Positions 28,534-40,197 are shown, numbered from the stretch's first letter. The stretch: DNA of 64,000 bases from Alkaliphilus flagellatus (GCF_018919215.1 NZ_JAHLQK010000007.1:1-64000), one strand, 5' to 3'. Notes: generated by a model not told the origin, from the sequence alone. Program-made: numbers and translations.

Positions 28534-29841
28534 ATGAATAATAAGAGGCAGGATATCTTGGTTGTAGGTTTTGCACTATTTGCGATGTTTTTTGGAGCGG
28601 GTAACTTAATATTTCCTCCATCATTAGGGCAACAGACAGGAACTCAGGTAATTTCTTCAATCGTAGGATTTCTTTTAACAGGTGTAGGATTACCACTGGT
28701 AGGAATTATTGCAGTAGCTAAGTTTGGTGGAAATTTAGAGGTGTTAGGATCAAGGGTAAATCAAAGCTTTGGAGTTGTAATAACTATAATAGTTACATTG
28801 GCAATAGGTCCATTTTTAGCTATTCCAAGAACTAGTGCCACTACTTTTGAAATGGGAATACTCCCATTCTTTCCAAATATGAATAGTGTAGTATTTTCAA
28901 TAATTTATTTTGCAATAGTTCTATTTTTTGTATTAAGACCAAGTTCATTAATTGATAATATAGGTAAGATACTGACACCAGCATTGTTTGTAACTTTACT
29001 AGTGATTATTATTAAAGGTATTATTTCACCTATAGGTACAATAGGAGCAAGTCAAATAGCTACACCATTTGCTACAGGATTTAAAGAAGGATACCAAACT
29101 ATGGATGCCTTAGCATCTACAGTATTAGGATCTATTATTGTAGGATCTATTATGGCTAAGGGATATAAAAATCCTAGGGATGTATCTAGCTTAACTATTA
29201 AGGCAGGTATAGTTGCTACTATTGGACTTGGAGTTATTTATGGAGGGTTAGCTTACCTTGGTGCAACAGCTACAAGTTTTCCAAGTGATATATCTAGAGC
29301 TCAATTAATAATTGGAATAACAGAAAGCATACTTGGTAACGTTGGTAAAATACTATTAGGAATAGCTGTAGGACTTGCATGTTTAACAACCTCTATTGGA
29401 TTAACCGCTGCAACAGGAGAATACTTCAGTAAATTAACTAAAAATAAGTTAAGCTATAAGTTGGTCTGTATTTTGACGGCAATAATTAGCATGGTAATAT
29501 CTAATGCTGGGGTAGATGAAATTACTAGTTTAGCTGAGCCACTATTAGTTGTTCTTTATCCTGTTGTTATTGCACTGATAATGGTTACATTCTTAGATAA
29601 ATATATACAACATAAAGCAATATATTCTGGTGTTGTATACACTGCATTAGTAGTTAGTGTGTTAGAAGTCCTTGTAGGATACAATGTTGCAATACCAGGT
29701 GCAAAGAAAGTGTTAGCGGCCCTACCGTTAGCAGATCAAGGTTTTGCTTGGGTAGTACCTACTATTGTAGTGGGAATATTGTTAATGGTTTTCTTTAAAG
29801 CATCAGAACTTTTAAGTGGACAAGCTTATACAGAGAAATAA
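28534..29841 (+). CDS. brnQ: Branched-chain amino acid carrier BrnQ
   Basis: This 435-aa sodium-coupled carrier for Leu/Ile/Val has about 12 membrane segments. Family motifs include FGAGNLIFPP near the N-terminus and FATGFKEGYQTMDALAS in the middle. AGGAG at 28521-28525 favours ATG 28534 (8 bases); ATG 28531 is also possible. It is a single-gene unit with its own terminator. Confidence 0.94.
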   Translation: MNNKRQDILVVGFALFAMFFGAGNLIFPPSLGQQTGTQVISSIVGFLLTGVGLPLVGIIAVAKFGGNLEVLGSRVNQSFGVVITIIVTLAIGPFLAIPRTSATTFEMGILPFFPNMNSVVFSIIYFAIVLFFVLRPSSLIDNIGKILTPALFVTLLVIIIKGIISPIGTIGASQIATPFATGFKEGYQTMDALASTVLGSIIVGSIMAKGYKNPRDVSSLTIKAGIVATIGLGVIYGGLAYLGATATSFPSDISRAQLIIGITESILGNVGKILLGIAVGLACLTTSIGLTAATGEYFSKLTKNKLSYKLVCILTAIISMVISNAGVDEITSLAEPLLVVLYPVVIALIMVTFLDKYIQHKAIYSGVVYTALVVSVLEVLVGYNVAIPGAKKVLAALPLADQGFAWVVPTIVVGILLMVFFKASELLSGQAYTEK

Positions 29842-29863
29842 CATAACAGTATAGTAAAAATAT

Positions 29864-29910
29864 ATGATGGTGGTAGTCACATTAAGTGCTGTCATCATTT
29901 TTATTTTTTT
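29864..29910 (+). terminator. Terminator after brnQ
   Basis: ATGATG and CATCAT form the base of a stem with an imperfect upper part, followed by TTTTTATTTTTTT. Confidence 0.7.
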
Positions 29911-30057
29911 ATAAGATAAAGTATATTTTGTAATCCTTAAGGGCTTTTAAATAAGTAAAAGGTTAGAAAAATTTTAATCAGTGACCCACTATTACAGGAG
30001 TTGATGCAATAGTATCAAACAATTTTTTGAAAAAAATGAATATGTTAATTTGTGTTA

Positions 30058-30087
30058 TTGCACAAAGTAAGTATATTGTGCTATAAT
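30058..30087 (+). promoter_or_regulatory. Sigma-A promoter with overlapping operator-like repeats upstream of the symporter
   Basis: TTGCAC (30058-30063), 18 bases, TATAAT (30082-30087). The spacer holds the inverted repeat GCACAA-N10-TTGTGC (30060-30081). A second repeat, TTGTG-N6-CACAA, overlaps its left side. A repressor bound here would cover the promoter; which one is unknown. Confidence 0.65.
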
Positions 30088-30218
30088 AATAAAAAATTAT
30101 GAATAAGTACAATATCAACTGATTAATATTTTAACTATTCTAAATACACTCATAATTTTGATAATAATATAATATGTTAAATATAATGAAGAGATTAAAT
30201 TTAAAGGAGGGAGTTTAA

Positions 30219-31436
30219 TTGAAATTAACAACAAAAATCTTATTAGGTTTATTAGCTGGTATTATTGTTGGCTTATTATTTACTGGAAGTCCTGAACTAA
30301 TAAAAACCTTTGTTGCTCCGATAGGAACATTATTTTTAAACCTTATTAAAATGATTATAGTACCGCTTGTTTTCTCATCTCTAATAGTAGGGGCTGCAAG
30401 TACAGGAGATGCAAAAACTTTAGGAAGAATAGGTGGTAAAACTATGGTATATTACTTATTAACAACTGCTATTGCCATAGTTATAGGGTTGTTTTTAGGA
30501 GGAGTACTTCAGCCAGGAGCTGGACTTACTATACCAGTAGGAGTTGAAGTGGCTCAGCAAGAAGCACCATCACTTGTAGATACTTTTCTTAATATTATAC
30601 CGTCAAATCCGCTGAAAGGTTTAGTAGAAGGAAATATGCTACAAATTATAACATTTGCATTATTTCTTGGAATAGGTTTAACTAGTTTACCAGAAGAAAA
30701 AGGAAGACCATTTCTTAATTTCTTTGATAGTCTAGCTGAAATTATGTACAAAATAACAGCTTTTATTATGGAACTCGCACCTTATGGTGTGTTTGGTCTT
30801 ATGGCACCAGTTGTAGCTAGCAACGGTCCAGCGGTTTTACTACCACTTATTAAAGTAATTGCTGCCGTTTATATAGGATGTATAGTGCATGCATTAGTTG
30901 TATATGCACCAGCAGTAAAACTGCTTGGTAAAATGAATCCTATTACTTTCTTCAAAGGGGTTATGCCAGCTGCTGTTACAGCTTTCACAACAAGTAGTAG
31001 TTCAGGAACATTGCCTATAACTATAAAATCTGTTAAAGAAAACCTTGGAGTATCTGATAAAATAGCAAGTTTTGTTCTTCCACTTGGTGCTACAATAAAT
31101 ATGGATGGAACTGCACTCTATCAAGGAGTTTGCGCTTTATTTGTTGCTCAAGCATATGGGATTACTTTGACTATGCCTCAGTTAGTAACAATAGTTCTTA
31201 CTGCTACATTAGGCTCAATCGGTACTGCAGGAGTACCTGGAGCTGGAATGATTATGCTAACGATAGTTCTTAACTCTGTAGGATTGCCACTGGAGGGTAT
31301 TGCTTTAATAGCTGGTATCGATAGAGTTTTAGATATGGCAAGAACTTGTATAAATGTTGTTGGAGACACTTCGGCTGCAGTTGTAGTAGCTGCATCTGAG
31401 AATGAAATAGATGTGCCTTGTTCTAATATAGTATAA
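30219..31436 (+). CDS. Dicarboxylate/amino acid:cation symporter (DAACS, GltT/GltP-like)
   Basis: This 405-aa membrane protein imports glutamate, aspartate or C4-dicarboxylates with Na+ or H+. The serine-rich re-entrant loop TTSSSSGTLP and the NMDGTALYQG and GVPGAG motifs are diagnostic. TTG 30219 is supported by AAAGGAGGG 8-10 bases upstream. The start region reads as membrane segment 1 directly. Substrate cannot be read from sequence alone. Confidence 0.93.
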   Translation: MKLTTKILLGLLAGIIVGLLFTGSPELIKTFVAPIGTLFLNLIKMIIVPLVFSSLIVGAASTGDAKTLGRIGGKTMVYYLLTTAIAIVIGLFLGGVLQPGAGLTIPVGVEVAQQEAPSLVDTFLNIIPSNPLKGLVEGNMLQIITFALFLGIGLTSLPEEKGRPFLNFFDSLAEIMYKITAFIMELAPYGVFGLMAPVVASNGPAVLLPLIKVIAAVYIGCIVHALVVYAPAVKLLGKMNPITFFKGVMPAAVTAFTTSSSSGTLPITIKSVKENLGVSDKIASFVLPLGATINMDGTALYQGVCALFVAQAYGITLTMPQLVTIVLTATLGSIGTAGVPGAGMIMLTIVLNSVGLPLEGIALIAGIDRVLDMARTCINVVGDTSAAVVVAASENEIDVPCSNIV

Positions 31437-31485
31437 ATGAAGTATAAACTTTAATTATAATATATAAATCATGTATCGTGATAAC

Positions 31486-31520
31486 AAAAAGAAAGAGTCT
31501 TTATCTCTTTCTTTTTGCTA
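31486..31520 (+). terminator. Terminator after the symporter
   Basis: A perfect 12-bp stem, AAAAAGAAAGAG/CTCTTTCTTTTT, 50 bases past the stop. The rest of 31437-31764 shows no gene, only an A/T-rich promoter region for fdhD. Confidence 0.88.
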
Positions 31521-31764
31521 TTTCATAGGATTTATTAGTTAAAAGTTATGTTGAAAAAATGTCGAAATATGCTTTTGTTGTCTATAAAGATATGCTATTA
31601 TTTATAAAGATATATTATTATTAAAAAAGCAATAAATAGCAGAAATAAAAATTAATTTTTCAAAGGAAATAAGGGGAGAACAAAATTGAATATGCTAATA
31701 CTTTAGCAGAATAGGAAGAAGTACTTTAAAAATAAATACTGTAAACTTAGGAGGTGAGTGTGTA

Positions 31765-32478
31765 ATGAATACATTGAATTTATCTGAAGAATACCCAATA
31801 ACTATATATGTAAATGGAACAAACTTTGTAACATTAATGTGTACGCCAGAAGATTTAAAGGACCTTGCAGCAGGCCATTTAGTTAACTCTGGAGTAGTAA
31901 AAAGCATGAAGGACATTTTAATTATTATGGCATGTGATGATGAGCGCGAAATATATATTAATGCACCAAATGCCAATTTAAATGGAAATAAACTAAAGCA
32001 GATTATAGTAACAGGTTGTAGTGGAGGTACGGATATTTCTGAAAAACTAAAAGATCTGCCTAAAATACATTCGGACCATAAAGTGAGCACAGATGAAATT
32101 AAGCTCAGCTTTAAAAGAATGATAATGGAATCTAAAAAATATATGGAGCATGGAGGAATACATTCTTCAGCTTTAATAAGTGGTGACTTCTTCGTTACAA
32201 GAGAGGACGTAGCTAGGCACAACTCACAGGATAAGGTTACTGGATATGCTTTAATTAGAGATATAGATCTTACAAAATCTATGATTATTACTACTGGAAG
32301 AATTTCAGCAGATATGGTGTATAAAGCAGTTAACTCTAATGTTCCAATTATATGTTCTCTAAGTAACCCTACAACCCTTGCAGTTGATATTGCAGATAGA
32401 TGTAATATAACTGTAGTAGGTAGGGCAATGAGACCAAATATGACTGTATATACCAATAGTCAAAGAGTACAATTTTAG
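31765..32478 (+). CDS. FdhD-family sulfurtransferase-like protein
   Basis: FdhD inserts sulfur into the molybdenum or tungsten cofactor of formate dehydrogenase-type enzymes. Family motifs seen here: DLAAGHLVNSGV, GGIHSSALI, REDVARHN, TTGRISADMVYKA and SNPTTLAVDIA. The usual CxxC of the sulfur-carrying loop is reduced to one Cys (TGCSGGTD). The 237-aa length is normal. A GGAGGTGAG site precedes the ATG. It heads a locus with TatA, a flavoprotein and an aldehyde oxidoreductase remnant, so that enzyme was probably its client. Confidence 0.85.
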   Translation: MNTLNLSEEYPITIYVNGTNFVTLMCTPEDLKDLAAGHLVNSGVVKSMKDILIIMACDDEREIYINAPNANLNGNKLKQIIVTGCSGGTDISEKLKDLPKIHSDHKVSTDEIKLSFKRMIMESKKYMEHGGIHSSALISGDFFVTREDVARHNSQDKVTGYALIRDIDLTKSMIITTGRISADMVYKAVNSNVPIICSLSNPTTLAVDIADRCNITVVGRAMRPNMTVYTNSQRVQF

Positions 32479-32780
32479 TTAGGTTCTGAATTGTTATGCG
32501 TATAATATTTTTGACAACTATTCTACTAAAGTTTTTTGATAAATAGTGACCTAGTGTAAATTTATAACCTATGTACCATATATTAAGAAAATTCTCGAAA
32601 GGTTAAAATAATAATATTAAATACTGTTGCTTTGCGTAAATATATGTTATTATTTAAGTAGAAACTTGTACTATCATAAAAAAATAAAAGTATCTAGAAA
32701 TGAAAAGTTAATTTTTTAACAAAAAATACAAGTAAATAAAATGGATGTATAAAAAAGATTTTTAGATCGAGAAAGGACTA

Positions 32781-32921
32781 AACATTCAAACGGCTCTTAC
32801 TATGTTCTATAAAGAGATTGGTTGGGATGAAAAAACAGTAGCATCCATTGGAGCTACTTTAGAAAAATTAAGCATGGAAGATGTAGCGGAAGAACGTGCA
32901 AAGCTAAAATTATTACGATAA
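32781..32921 (+). pseudogene. C-terminal remnant of an aldehyde:ferredoxin oxidoreductase
   Basis: Forty-six codons read in frame to a TAA: the translation includes ALTMFYKEIGWDEKT, GATLEKL and SMEDVAEERAK. This matches the typical C-terminus of tungsten aldehyde ferredoxin oxidoreductases (Y/FY-x-x-x-GWD, T-x-x-x-L-x-x-LGL). A TAG lies 5 codons upstream of the block and no start is present. A ~280-base A/T-rich gap separates it from fdhD. The bulk of the gene, with the Fe-S and tungstopterin sites, is gone. Confidence 0.65.
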
Positions 32922-32985
32922 TAGTAAGTATATACTACAAAAAGTACTAAGTTTTGTAGCAAAATATTGGTAGGGAGGTGTTTTT

Positions 32986-33177
32986 ATGTTTGGAAGATTA
33001 GGAACTGGAGAGCTTATTTTAATACTTGGTATAGCCCTAGTTATATTTGGACCTGCAAAGCTGCCAGAACTTGGTAAAGCAATGGGTAAAGGGTTAAATG
33101 AGTTTAAATCACATGCTAACAGAATTACAGAAGATGTTAAAGAAAGTGTAGATGTAGAAGATAAGAAAGATAAATAA
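32986..33177 (+). CDS. tatA: Sec-independent translocase protein TatA/TatE
   Basis: The 63-aa protein has one N-terminal membrane helix (ELILILGIALVIFGPAKLPELG), the FGP hinge and an amphipathic helix, then a charged tail. TatA forms the pore for export of folded, cofactor-loaded proteins. No tatC is seen nearby. GGGAGGTG precedes the ATG. Placement beside the oxidoreductase remnant suggests past linkage to metalloenzyme traffic. Confidence 0.9.
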   Translation: MFGRLGTGELILILGIALVIFGPAKLPELGKAMGKGLNEFKSHANRITEDVKESVDVEDKKDK

Positions 33178-33507
33178 AACTAATTTTAAAGCCTTAGATA
33201 TATCTAGGGCTTTAAATATTAATTGGAATTTAAAAATGTTTTTTTCTTTTCCTTTTTTTCTAAACATATCATTCATGTCTTTTAGCCCTTCTTCTTCTGT
33301 AAGGTCTCCAGTAACTTTAGCTGTAACTTCTGCAATTATAATGTTTATACCTTTTGGATCGTTAATCTCATTAGCTAAAGTGTAGCATGGTACTTCTACG
33401 ATTTTAACATCATCTCTAACATTAATGTCGCATGTAACTATATCACTATTTACAACTACTGTTTCACTTGGTATTACAATGCTATTGTAATAGACAGGTT
33501 GAATCAT
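33109..33507 (-). CDS. Possible hypothetical protein convergent with tatA
   Basis: A 132-codon frame. Its first ~85 residues look protein-like (VIPSETVVVNSDIVTCDINV, IIIAEVTAKVTGDLTEEEG). Its last ~30 are hydrophobic and run antisense through the tatA terminator and 3' end. There is no clear ribosome site before the ATG. It may be a real gene with a shorter or altered C-terminus, or a remnant. I do not recognise it. Confidence 0.4.
   Translation of the reverse strand: MIQPVYYNSIVIPSETVVVNSDIVTCDINVRDDVKIVEVPCYTLANEINDPKGINIIIAEVTAKVTGDLTEEEGLKDMNDMFRKKGKEKNIFKFQLIFKALDISKALKLVLFIFLIFYIYTFFNIFCNSVSM
33185..33216 (+). terminator. Terminator after tatA
   Basis: TTTAAAGCCTTAGA and TCTAGGGCTTTAAA form a 14-bp stem with a 4-nt loop starting 8 bases past the stop. 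Confidence 0.75.
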
Positions 33508-33585
33508 CTAATGTATAATGTATGATGTATATAGCAATAGATGTAATTTACTGAAATTATAATAAGTAGCAGGAGAGTCGATGTT

Positions 33586-34845
33586 ATGGCAGAACATGTA
33601 TTAGATATGGCAAAAAAATGTTTACAATGTAAAAATCCTGGATGTCAAAAGGGATGTCCTATAGGTACACCTATAAAAGATATGATTAATTTGCTTTTAC
33701 AGGGAAATATCAATAAGGCTGGAGAAATGTTGTTTGAGAATAATCCATTATCCGTAATATGCTCTGTAGTATGTCCCCATGAAAATCAATGTGAAGGTAA
33801 TTGTGTATTAGGAATAAAGTCAAGTTCAGTTAAAATAAGCAATATAGAAAATTATATTTCTAACTATACTTTAAAATTGATAGATCTAAAGCCAAAGGTA
33901 AAACGAGAAGGCAATATTGGAATAATAGGCTCTGGACCAGCAGGTATTACTATAGCACTATTACTAGCCTTAGAGGGATATAACATTACTATATTTGAGG
34001 CTAAAAATGATATAGGTGGAATGTTACGATATGGAATTCCAGAGTTTAGATTGCCTAAGGATGTTTTAGACAAAATAAAAAATAGACTAGAGGAGCTAGG
34101 GGTTATAATTAGACCTAACATATTAGTAGGCTCTGTAATAACTATAGAAGAACTTTTTAGAGATGGATTTGATGCCTTATTTATTGCTACAGGTTTATGG
34201 AAACCTAATAAGTTAAATATTAAGGGAGAAAGCTTAGGACATGTTCACTATGCAATTGATTATTTAAGAGAACCTGGTGCATATAAATTAGGAAATAAGG
34301 TATGCATTATTGGCGCTGGGAATGTGGCAATGGATGTGGCAAGAACAGCAATCAGAAAAGGCTCTAAGGAAGTGACTATAATGTTTAGGGGCGGCTTCGA
34401 AAATATGACGGCTACAAAACATGAAATAGAGTATGCCAAGCTAGATGGAGTTAAATTCGAATTATACAAAAACCCTGTTGAAGTTACAAAAGAGGGTATA
34501 GTATATATTAAATCAAAGATAGTATCCGATGAAGATGGAGAAAGGTATATTGCAGTAGATGATTCGAAGGAGCTATTTGAGTGTGACTCTATTATAGCTG
34601 CTGTTAGTCAAGGACCTAGAACTAATATAATATCTACAACAAAGGGAATAGAAGTAAATGAAAAAGGTCTACCAATAGTAGATGAAGATGGTAGAACTAC
34701 TAAAGAAGGAGTTTTTGCATCTGGTGATGTAGTTACTGGAGCAGGAACTGTTGTAGGGGCGGTTAAATATTCAAAACAGGTAGCTAAGGCTATAGATAAA
34801 TATGTTACGGAGAAGTATGAAAATCAAGTTAATAAAGTAGATTAA
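33586..34845 (+). CDS. FAD/NAD(P)-dependent Fe-S oxidoreductase (GltD/NfnL-like)
   Basis: The N-terminal ~100 residues carry two Cys clusters (CLQCKNPGCQKGCP; CSVVCPHENQCEGNC) for 4Fe-4S centres. A FAD site IGIIGSGPAG and an NAD(P) site CIIGAGNVAMDVA follow. At 419 aa it fits the glutamate synthase small-subunit-like family, which passes electrons between NAD(P)H and Fe-S partners. No GltB lies nearby. Next to fdhD, tatA and the aldehyde oxidoreductase remnant, it may once have re-oxidised that enzyme; this is inference. AGGAG precedes the ATG. Confidence 0.87.
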   Translation: MAEHVLDMAKKCLQCKNPGCQKGCPIGTPIKDMINLLLQGNINKAGEMLFENNPLSVICSVVCPHENQCEGNCVLGIKSSSVKISNIENYISNYTLKLIDLKPKVKREGNIGIIGSGPAGITIALLLALEGYNITIFEAKNDIGGMLRYGIPEFRLPKDVLDKIKNRLEELGVIIRPNILVGSVITIEELFRDGFDALFIATGLWKPNKLNIKGESLGHVHYAIDYLREPGAYKLGNKVCIIGAGNVAMDVARTAIRKGSKEVTIMFRGGFENMTATKHEIEYAKLDGVKFELYKNPVEVTKEGIVYIKSKIVSDEDGERYIAVDDSKELFECDSIIAAVSQGPRTNIISTTKGIEVNEKGLPIVDEDGRTTKEGVFASGDVVTGAGTVVGAVKYSKQVAKAIDKYVTEKYENQVNKVD

Positions 34846-34847
34846 TT

Positions 34848-34880
34848 GAGGGCAACTTTAAAAGTTGCTCTTTTTATTTT
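34848..34880 (+). terminator. Terminator after the GltD-like gene
   Basis: GAGGGCAACTTT pairs with AAAGTTGCTC, followed by TTTTTATTTT. Confidence 0.88.
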
Positions 34881-35064
34881 CTAAATAGCATAAACAAAAT
34901 TTATAGAAATTACATTTATTTTACTTACATAAAACTCATTTTCAAATTTAATACTTAAATATGGTATACTATTTTAGAAAAGAAATAATTGAGGAAGTAT
35001 CATATTTGAAATTTTGTTCTTAATTATGTAATCTCCTCAAGTATATACGAAGGGTGAAATAGCT

Positions 35065-37293
35065 ATGGTTAATAAAGATATTTTAATAGAAAATTCAGGT
35101 TTAGGACATAAAAATGAATCTAGATATAATCATTTAAATACAATGCAAAAAAAAGCTGTACTTACTACCGAAGGTCCTGTATTGGTATTGGCTGGAGCTG
35201 GTTCTGGAAAGACAAGGGTACTTACACATCGTATAGCATATTTAGTAGAGGAAAAAGGGATATCGCCTTATAATATTTTAGCAATTACATTTACTAATAA
35301 AGCAGCGAAGGAAATGAAGGAAAGGGTAGAAGATCTATTAGGAGACTACTATAGGGACTTATGGGTAAGTACCTTTCACTCTTCCTGTGTGCGTATTTTG
35401 CGTATGGAAATAGATAAGCTTGGCTACGAGAAAAATTTTGTTATTTATGATACTACAGATCAACAGGTTGTTATGAAGGAGTGCTTAAAGAAGCTAAATT
35501 TAGATGAAAAAATGTTCCAGCCTAGAATGGTTTTAAATGAAATAGGAAGAGCTAAAGATCAATTAATTAGTCCAGGTGAGTACTTATCTGAGTTTGGAAA
35601 TGATTTTAAAAATCAGAAGGTTGCTGAACTATATAAAATGTACCAAAATAGGCTAAGAAGTAATAATGCTCTAGATTTTGATGATCTAATTATGAAAACT
35701 GTACAACTTTTTCAAACTAACCCTACAGTTTTACATTATTATCAAAACAAGTTTAAGTACATATTAGTAGATGAGTTTCAAGATACTAATATGGCCCAAT
35801 ATACTTTAATTAGTTTATTAGCTAGAAGTCATGGAAACCTATGTGTAGTTGGGGATGATGACCAGTCCATATATGGCTGGAGAGGCGCGGATATAAGAAA
35901 TATTTTAGGATTTGAAAAGGATTTTCCAAACACTCAGGTTGTTAAGCTAGAACAAAACTACCGTTCAACAAAAAGTATTTTAGATGCTGCTAATATGGTA
36001 GTAGCCAATAATACAGATAGAAAATCAAAAAAATTGTGGACAGATAATAAAGATGGAGAAATTATACAATATTATCGTGCAAATAACGAATATGACGAAT
36101 CAAGTTTTATAGCATCTACTATTGAAAAGCTTAATGATGAAGAAAATAGGCCCTACTCACAGTTTGCAGTACTATATCGTACTAACGCTCAATCTCGTGC
36201 AATAGAGGAAATGCTAATGAAGAAGGGAATACCATATAAAATTTACAGTGGTACTCGTTTCTATGATCGCAAGGAGATTAAAGATATTTTGGCTTATCTA
36301 CGAACTATTGAAAATCCGGTAGATGATGTAAGTGTTAAGCGAATTATAAATGTACCTAAAAGAGGAATTGGTCTTAAAAGTATAGATAAGTTTGATGAAT
36401 ATGCAGATGTAAGGGGAGAAAGCTTTTTCAGTGCGCTTTTAGATGTAGATAAGATGCCAGATCAATCTACTAGAGTTAAAGTTCAGACAGGTAAGTTTAC
36501 GAATCTTATAATGTCACTAAGAGAAAAACGTGATGAAATGACAGTTACAGATATAGTAAAGGAAATATATGAAGGTACTGGTTATATAGAAGCCTTAATG
36601 GCAGAAGATAAGGTAGAGGCAGAAAGCAGGATCGAAAACCTTCAGGAGTTTTTATCTTTAACAAAGGACTTTGATGAAAATGCAGAAGTAAAAACTCTAG
36701 AGGAATTTTTAGCAAGAACATCTCTCGAAACTACTATGGACGGAGATGATGATGACGAAAATACAGTAGTTTTAATGACACTGCACAGCGCTAAGGGTTT
36801 AGAGTTTCCAGTAGTTTTCATACCAGGTATGGAGGAAGGAATATTTCCATCATCTATGTCTTTACAAGAAAATAATGAAGAAGAAGAAAGAAGATTATGC
36901 TATGTAGGTATTACGAGAGCTAGGGAAAAACTATATATGAGCCATGCTATGACTAGAACATTATATGGGAGAACTAGTGCAAATGCTATTTCAAGATTTT
37001 TAGGTGAAATTCCAGAGGGACTTATTCATATGGATAAGCCTTATAACAGGAAGAAGGATTTAATAGAGATGCAAACTTCTCCACTATTTACTGGAGCTAT
37101 GATGCATCAAAAGAAAGAGACTATAAGTAGTGTTGACCTAAATCAAGTAAAGGCGGGAAGTAAAATTAAGCATCCTAAATTTGGCGTAGGAACAGTTGTT
37201 TCTGTTGCAGGAGAAATGCTTACAATAGCTTTCCCAAATGCAGGTATTAAAAAGATTGCATCGACTTTTATTCAAATGGAAATAATAGGATAA
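35065..37293 (+). CDS. pcrA: ATP-dependent DNA helicase PcrA/UvrD
   Basis: This superfamily 1 3'-5' helicase acts in repair and in clearing RecA. At 742 aa it has every motif: Q-motif LNTMQKKAV, Walker A GAGSGKT, VDEFQDTN, GDDDQSIYGWRGA, QNYRST, VVLMTLHSAKGLEF and ITRAREKL. A C-terminal Tudor-like domain (KHPKFGVGTVVS) fits PcrA. AAGGGTG precedes the ATG. pcrA-ligA order is conserved in Firmicutes. Confidence 0.95.
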   Translation: MVNKDILIENSGLGHKNESRYNHLNTMQKKAVLTTEGPVLVLAGAGSGKTRVLTHRIAYLVEEKGISPYNILAITFTNKAAKEMKERVEDLLGDYYRDLWVSTFHSSCVRILRMEIDKLGYEKNFVIYDTTDQQVVMKECLKKLNLDEKMFQPRMVLNEIGRAKDQLISPGEYLSEFGNDFKNQKVAELYKMYQNRLRSNNALDFDDLIMKTVQLFQTNPTVLHYYQNKFKYILVDEFQDTNMAQYTLISLLARSHGNLCVVGDDDQSIYGWRGADIRNILGFEKDFPNTQVVKLEQNYRSTKSILDAANMVVANNTDRKSKKLWTDNKDGEIIQYYRANNEYDESSFIASTIEKLNDEENRPYSQFAVLYRTNAQSRAIEEMLMKKGIPYKIYSGTRFYDRKEIKDILAYLRTIENPVDDVSVKRIINVPKRGIGLKSIDKFDEYADVRGESFFSALLDVDKMPDQSTRVKVQTGKFTNLIMSLREKRDEMTVTDIVKEIYEGTGYIEALMAEDKVEAESRIENLQEFLSLTKDFDENAEVKTLEEFLARTSLETTMDGDDDDENTVVLMTLHSAKGLEFPVVFIPGMEEGIFPSSMSLQENNEEEERRLCYVGITRAREKLYMSHAMTRTLYGRTSANAISRFLGEIPEGLIHMDKPYNRKKDLIEMQTSPLFTGAMMHQKKETISSVDLNQVKAGSKIKHPKFGVGTVVSVAGEMLTIAFPNAGIKKIASTFIQMEIIG

Positions 37294-37355
37294 GCTAAGA
37301 CTCAATTTAAATGGAGTTTTAGAACTCTCAGCTATGAGATAAGTTTTTAAAATAG

Positions 37356-39350
<1,995 letters not shown>

Positions 39351-39507
39351 CGACATTAAGGAATCAATTAGCCTTTGTTTACTTTATAATATGGATCATC
39401 ATAAAAACTGTACTCTGTTAGTAAATATAGATAATAACAATTTAAAAAAGATGATATAATTAATAAGGAAAAACAGAGGATAATGCTAAAAAGAGGTGAA
39501 TAGCTTG

Positions 39508-40197
39508 ATGTTGTTTAAAAAATTAGGTTATATTATCTTGGGAATTCTATTATCTATAATATTATTACTTACTTCTATAGAAATTGTTGCGTTTAATTTA
39601 ACCCACTACAGAAAATCCTTTGATAAATATAACATTACAGAAGCTACAAGTATGGATATGGAAAACCTTGAATATACGATAGATGATCTGTTAAAATACT
39701 TAAAGGATGACAAAGAGGAATTAGATACTAGAGCAGTTATTAAGGGCGAGGAAAGAGAAGTATTTGGAAATAGGGAAAAGCTTCATATGGTAGATGTTAA
39801 GGAGCTTTTTATGAAGGGAAGGCTTATTCGTAATATTAGTATTCCTTTAATAATTATAATTTCTTTTTTTATTATTAGAAATGATAAGTATTGGAGAAAG
39901 GGTCTTTCTAAAACTTTGCTATATACTGCAATTTGCAATATAGTCATTTTAGCCACTCTATTAATATTAATGGCAATTGATTTTTATAAATACTTTACTT
40001 ATTTCCATCTTATATTTTTTACTAATGATCTATGGCTATTAAATCCAAATACAGATGTACTTATACAAATGGTTCCAGAAGCATTTTTCTATGATACTGC
40101 TGTTAAGATAATTATATACTTTGTAGGTTCTTTAACAATATTAGGACTATTAGGATTATATTCTATTAAAAGAAACAAAACACAATATGGTAGCTAG
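39508..40197 (+). CDS. TIGR01906/DUF1461 integral membrane protein
   Basis: About 229 residues with one N-terminal membrane helix, an outside loop including YTIDDLLKYLKDD, and three further helices; the motif LIQMVPEAFFYD fits the DUF1461 (TIGR01906) family of clostridial membrane proteins of unknown role. AGAGGTG lies nine bases before ATG 39508; TTG 39505 is possible. The terminator hairpin overlaps its last codons. Confidence 0.8.
   Translation: MLFKKLGYIILGILLSIILLLTSIEIVAFNLTHYRKSFDKYNITEATSMDMENLEYTIDDLLKYLKDDKEELDTRAVIKGEEREVFGNREKLHMVDVKELFMKGRLIRNISIPLIIIISFFIIRNDKYWRKGLSKTLLYTAICNIVILATLLILMAIDFYKYFTYFHLIFFTNDLWLLNPNTDVLIQMVPEAFFYDTAVKIIIYFVGSLTILGLLGLYSIKRNKTQYGS

Noticed and set aside
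31695-32456. Long minus-strand frame (253 codons) opposite the fdhD-like gene
   Set aside because: It is a complement shadow: the plus strand encodes a recognisable FdhD family protein with a good ribosome site, and the antisense frame has neither.
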